Part shown: positions 12,299-12,546 of the stretch, piece by piece | Numbering within the stretch: the first letter of the stretch is position 1 | How the letters are laid out: the number at the start of each line of letters is the position of its first letter | Source: Prevotella sp. | GTDB lineage: Bacteria > Bacteroidota > Bacteroidia > Bacteroidales > Bacteroidaceae | DNA length: 12,546 nt | Reading direction: 5' to 3' | NCBI GenBank assembly: GCA_017442765.1 | Contig: JAFRZC010000179.1 | Location: 1 to 12,546, forward strand | Translations under genes and position numbers: made by a program | The notes under the pieces: model-generated | The model's input: the letters and a program-made list of their open reading frames with translations, nothing else | Databases searched by the model: none | Told to the model about the DNA's origin: nothing

Positions 12299-12314
12299 GT
12301 TACCGCAAGGTAAC
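12299..12314. promoter_or_regulatory. Inverted repeat upstream of the cupin promoter
   Basis: GTTACC-GCAA-GGTAAC has perfect 6-bp arms with a 4-bp spacer, 22 bases upstream of the -33 element. It is the form expected for a dimeric regulator; which one is unknown. Confidence 0.45.
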
Positions 12315-12415
12315 CTTTGCGCAAAAACGGACATACAACATCTGCGGATTTAAGAATTTTTAACACGTCTTAAGTTCAACTCATAAATGCAACACTTTGG
12401 TCAAAAACAGAAAAA

Positions 12416-12454
12416 GGAGCGCGGAAGCCTTTAAACATTCAAAGGAGAAGCGCA
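12416..12454. other. Imperfect hairpin region in the 12315-12490 intergenic stretch
   Basis: CCTTT-AAACATTC-AAAGG (12429-12446) is extended by outer GCGC pairs (12419-12422 and 12451-12454) across an internal loop. On the minus strand TCC then TTTTT follows, so it could be a terminator for transcripts coming from the right. The remainder of 12315-12490 shows nothing that I can name. Confidence 0.3.
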
Positions 12455-12492
12455 AAAAAATGCGGCTTCCCCCTTGATTGCGGAAAAATGTG

Positions 12493-12500
12493 TATCTTTG
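12493..12500 (+). promoter_or_regulatory. -7 promoter box for the gene starting at 12524
   Basis: TATCTTTG fits TAnnTTTG and lies 23 bases before the ATG. The -33 area is weak (TTG at a spacing of 16). Confidence 0.5.
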
Positions 12501-12523
12501 TGCTCCTTCCAAAAAACCAAAGT

Positions 12524-12546
12524 ATGGCACATCTATCCGAAATGCA
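12524..12546 (+). CDS. Start of an unidentified gene, cut by the window edge
   Basis: The ATG at 12524 follows a plausible promoter box. Only MAHLSEM can be read before the sequence ends, which is too little to identify the product. Confidence 0.45.

Overview
The window looks like chromosomal DNA of a Bacteroidetes, most likely Prevotella or a close relative. Several intergenic regions carry the -7 box TAnnTTTG of this phylum (near 1744, 1955, 3760, 5553, 8511, 10773, 12246 and 12493), some with TTG or TTTG about 20 bases upstream. Shine-Dalgarno sequences are not evident. The protein families fit the phylum, and genes contain its typical GC-rich palindromic repeats. No rRNA, tRNA, CRISPR array, transposase or phage gene was seen.

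Layout. (1) 1-1702, minus strand: a phoH-like ATPase gene runs into ispE by an ATGA overlap; ispE runs off the left edge and contains repeat-derived inserts in frame. (2) 1703-2017: a divergent regulatory region with an 18-bp inverted repeat, an 11-bp tandem repeat and two recognisable promoters. (3) 2018-3273, plus strand: mannose-1-phosphate guanylyltransferase, also with a palindromic insert in frame, then a 59-residue Cys-rich membrane protein by another ATGA overlap, ending in a strong terminator. (4) 3300-3890: a decayed toxin-antitoxin module, with an intact HigA-like antitoxin, only the first ~30 codons of the toxin, and a duplicated copy of the terminator on the other side. (5) 4043-5462, minus strand: ABM-family monooxygenase, flavodoxin-fold reductase and ElaA-like acetyltransferase. 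(6) 5763-8365, minus strand: flavodoxin, glutathione peroxidase, OhrR-like regulator and radical SAM/SPASM protein, probably one peroxide-responsive operon. (7) 8783-10749, minus strand: HxlR regulator, zinc-type macrodomain hydrolase and class M sirtuin in overlapping frames. This is a compact ADP-ribosylation/de-ADP-ribosylation unit without the GcvH-L and LplA2 partners known from Staphylococcus and Streptococcus. (8) 10853-12208, minus strand: a cupin gene followed by a lipoprotein with a degenerate metallo-beta-lactamase fold. (9) From 12493: a promoter and the first codons of a plus-strand gene.

Regions 5-8 together form a redox-stress neighbourhood: two flavodoxin-type proteins, a peroxidase, a quinol-monooxygenase-like protein, and two regulators each with a conserved N-terminal cysteine. 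The most notable points are the SirTM/macrodomain pair, whose sirtuin appears to have lost the zinc-ribbon cysteines, and the family of 9-bp-stem, 3-nt-loop palindromes tolerated as coding sequence in two housekeeping genes, in opposite orientations relative to translation.
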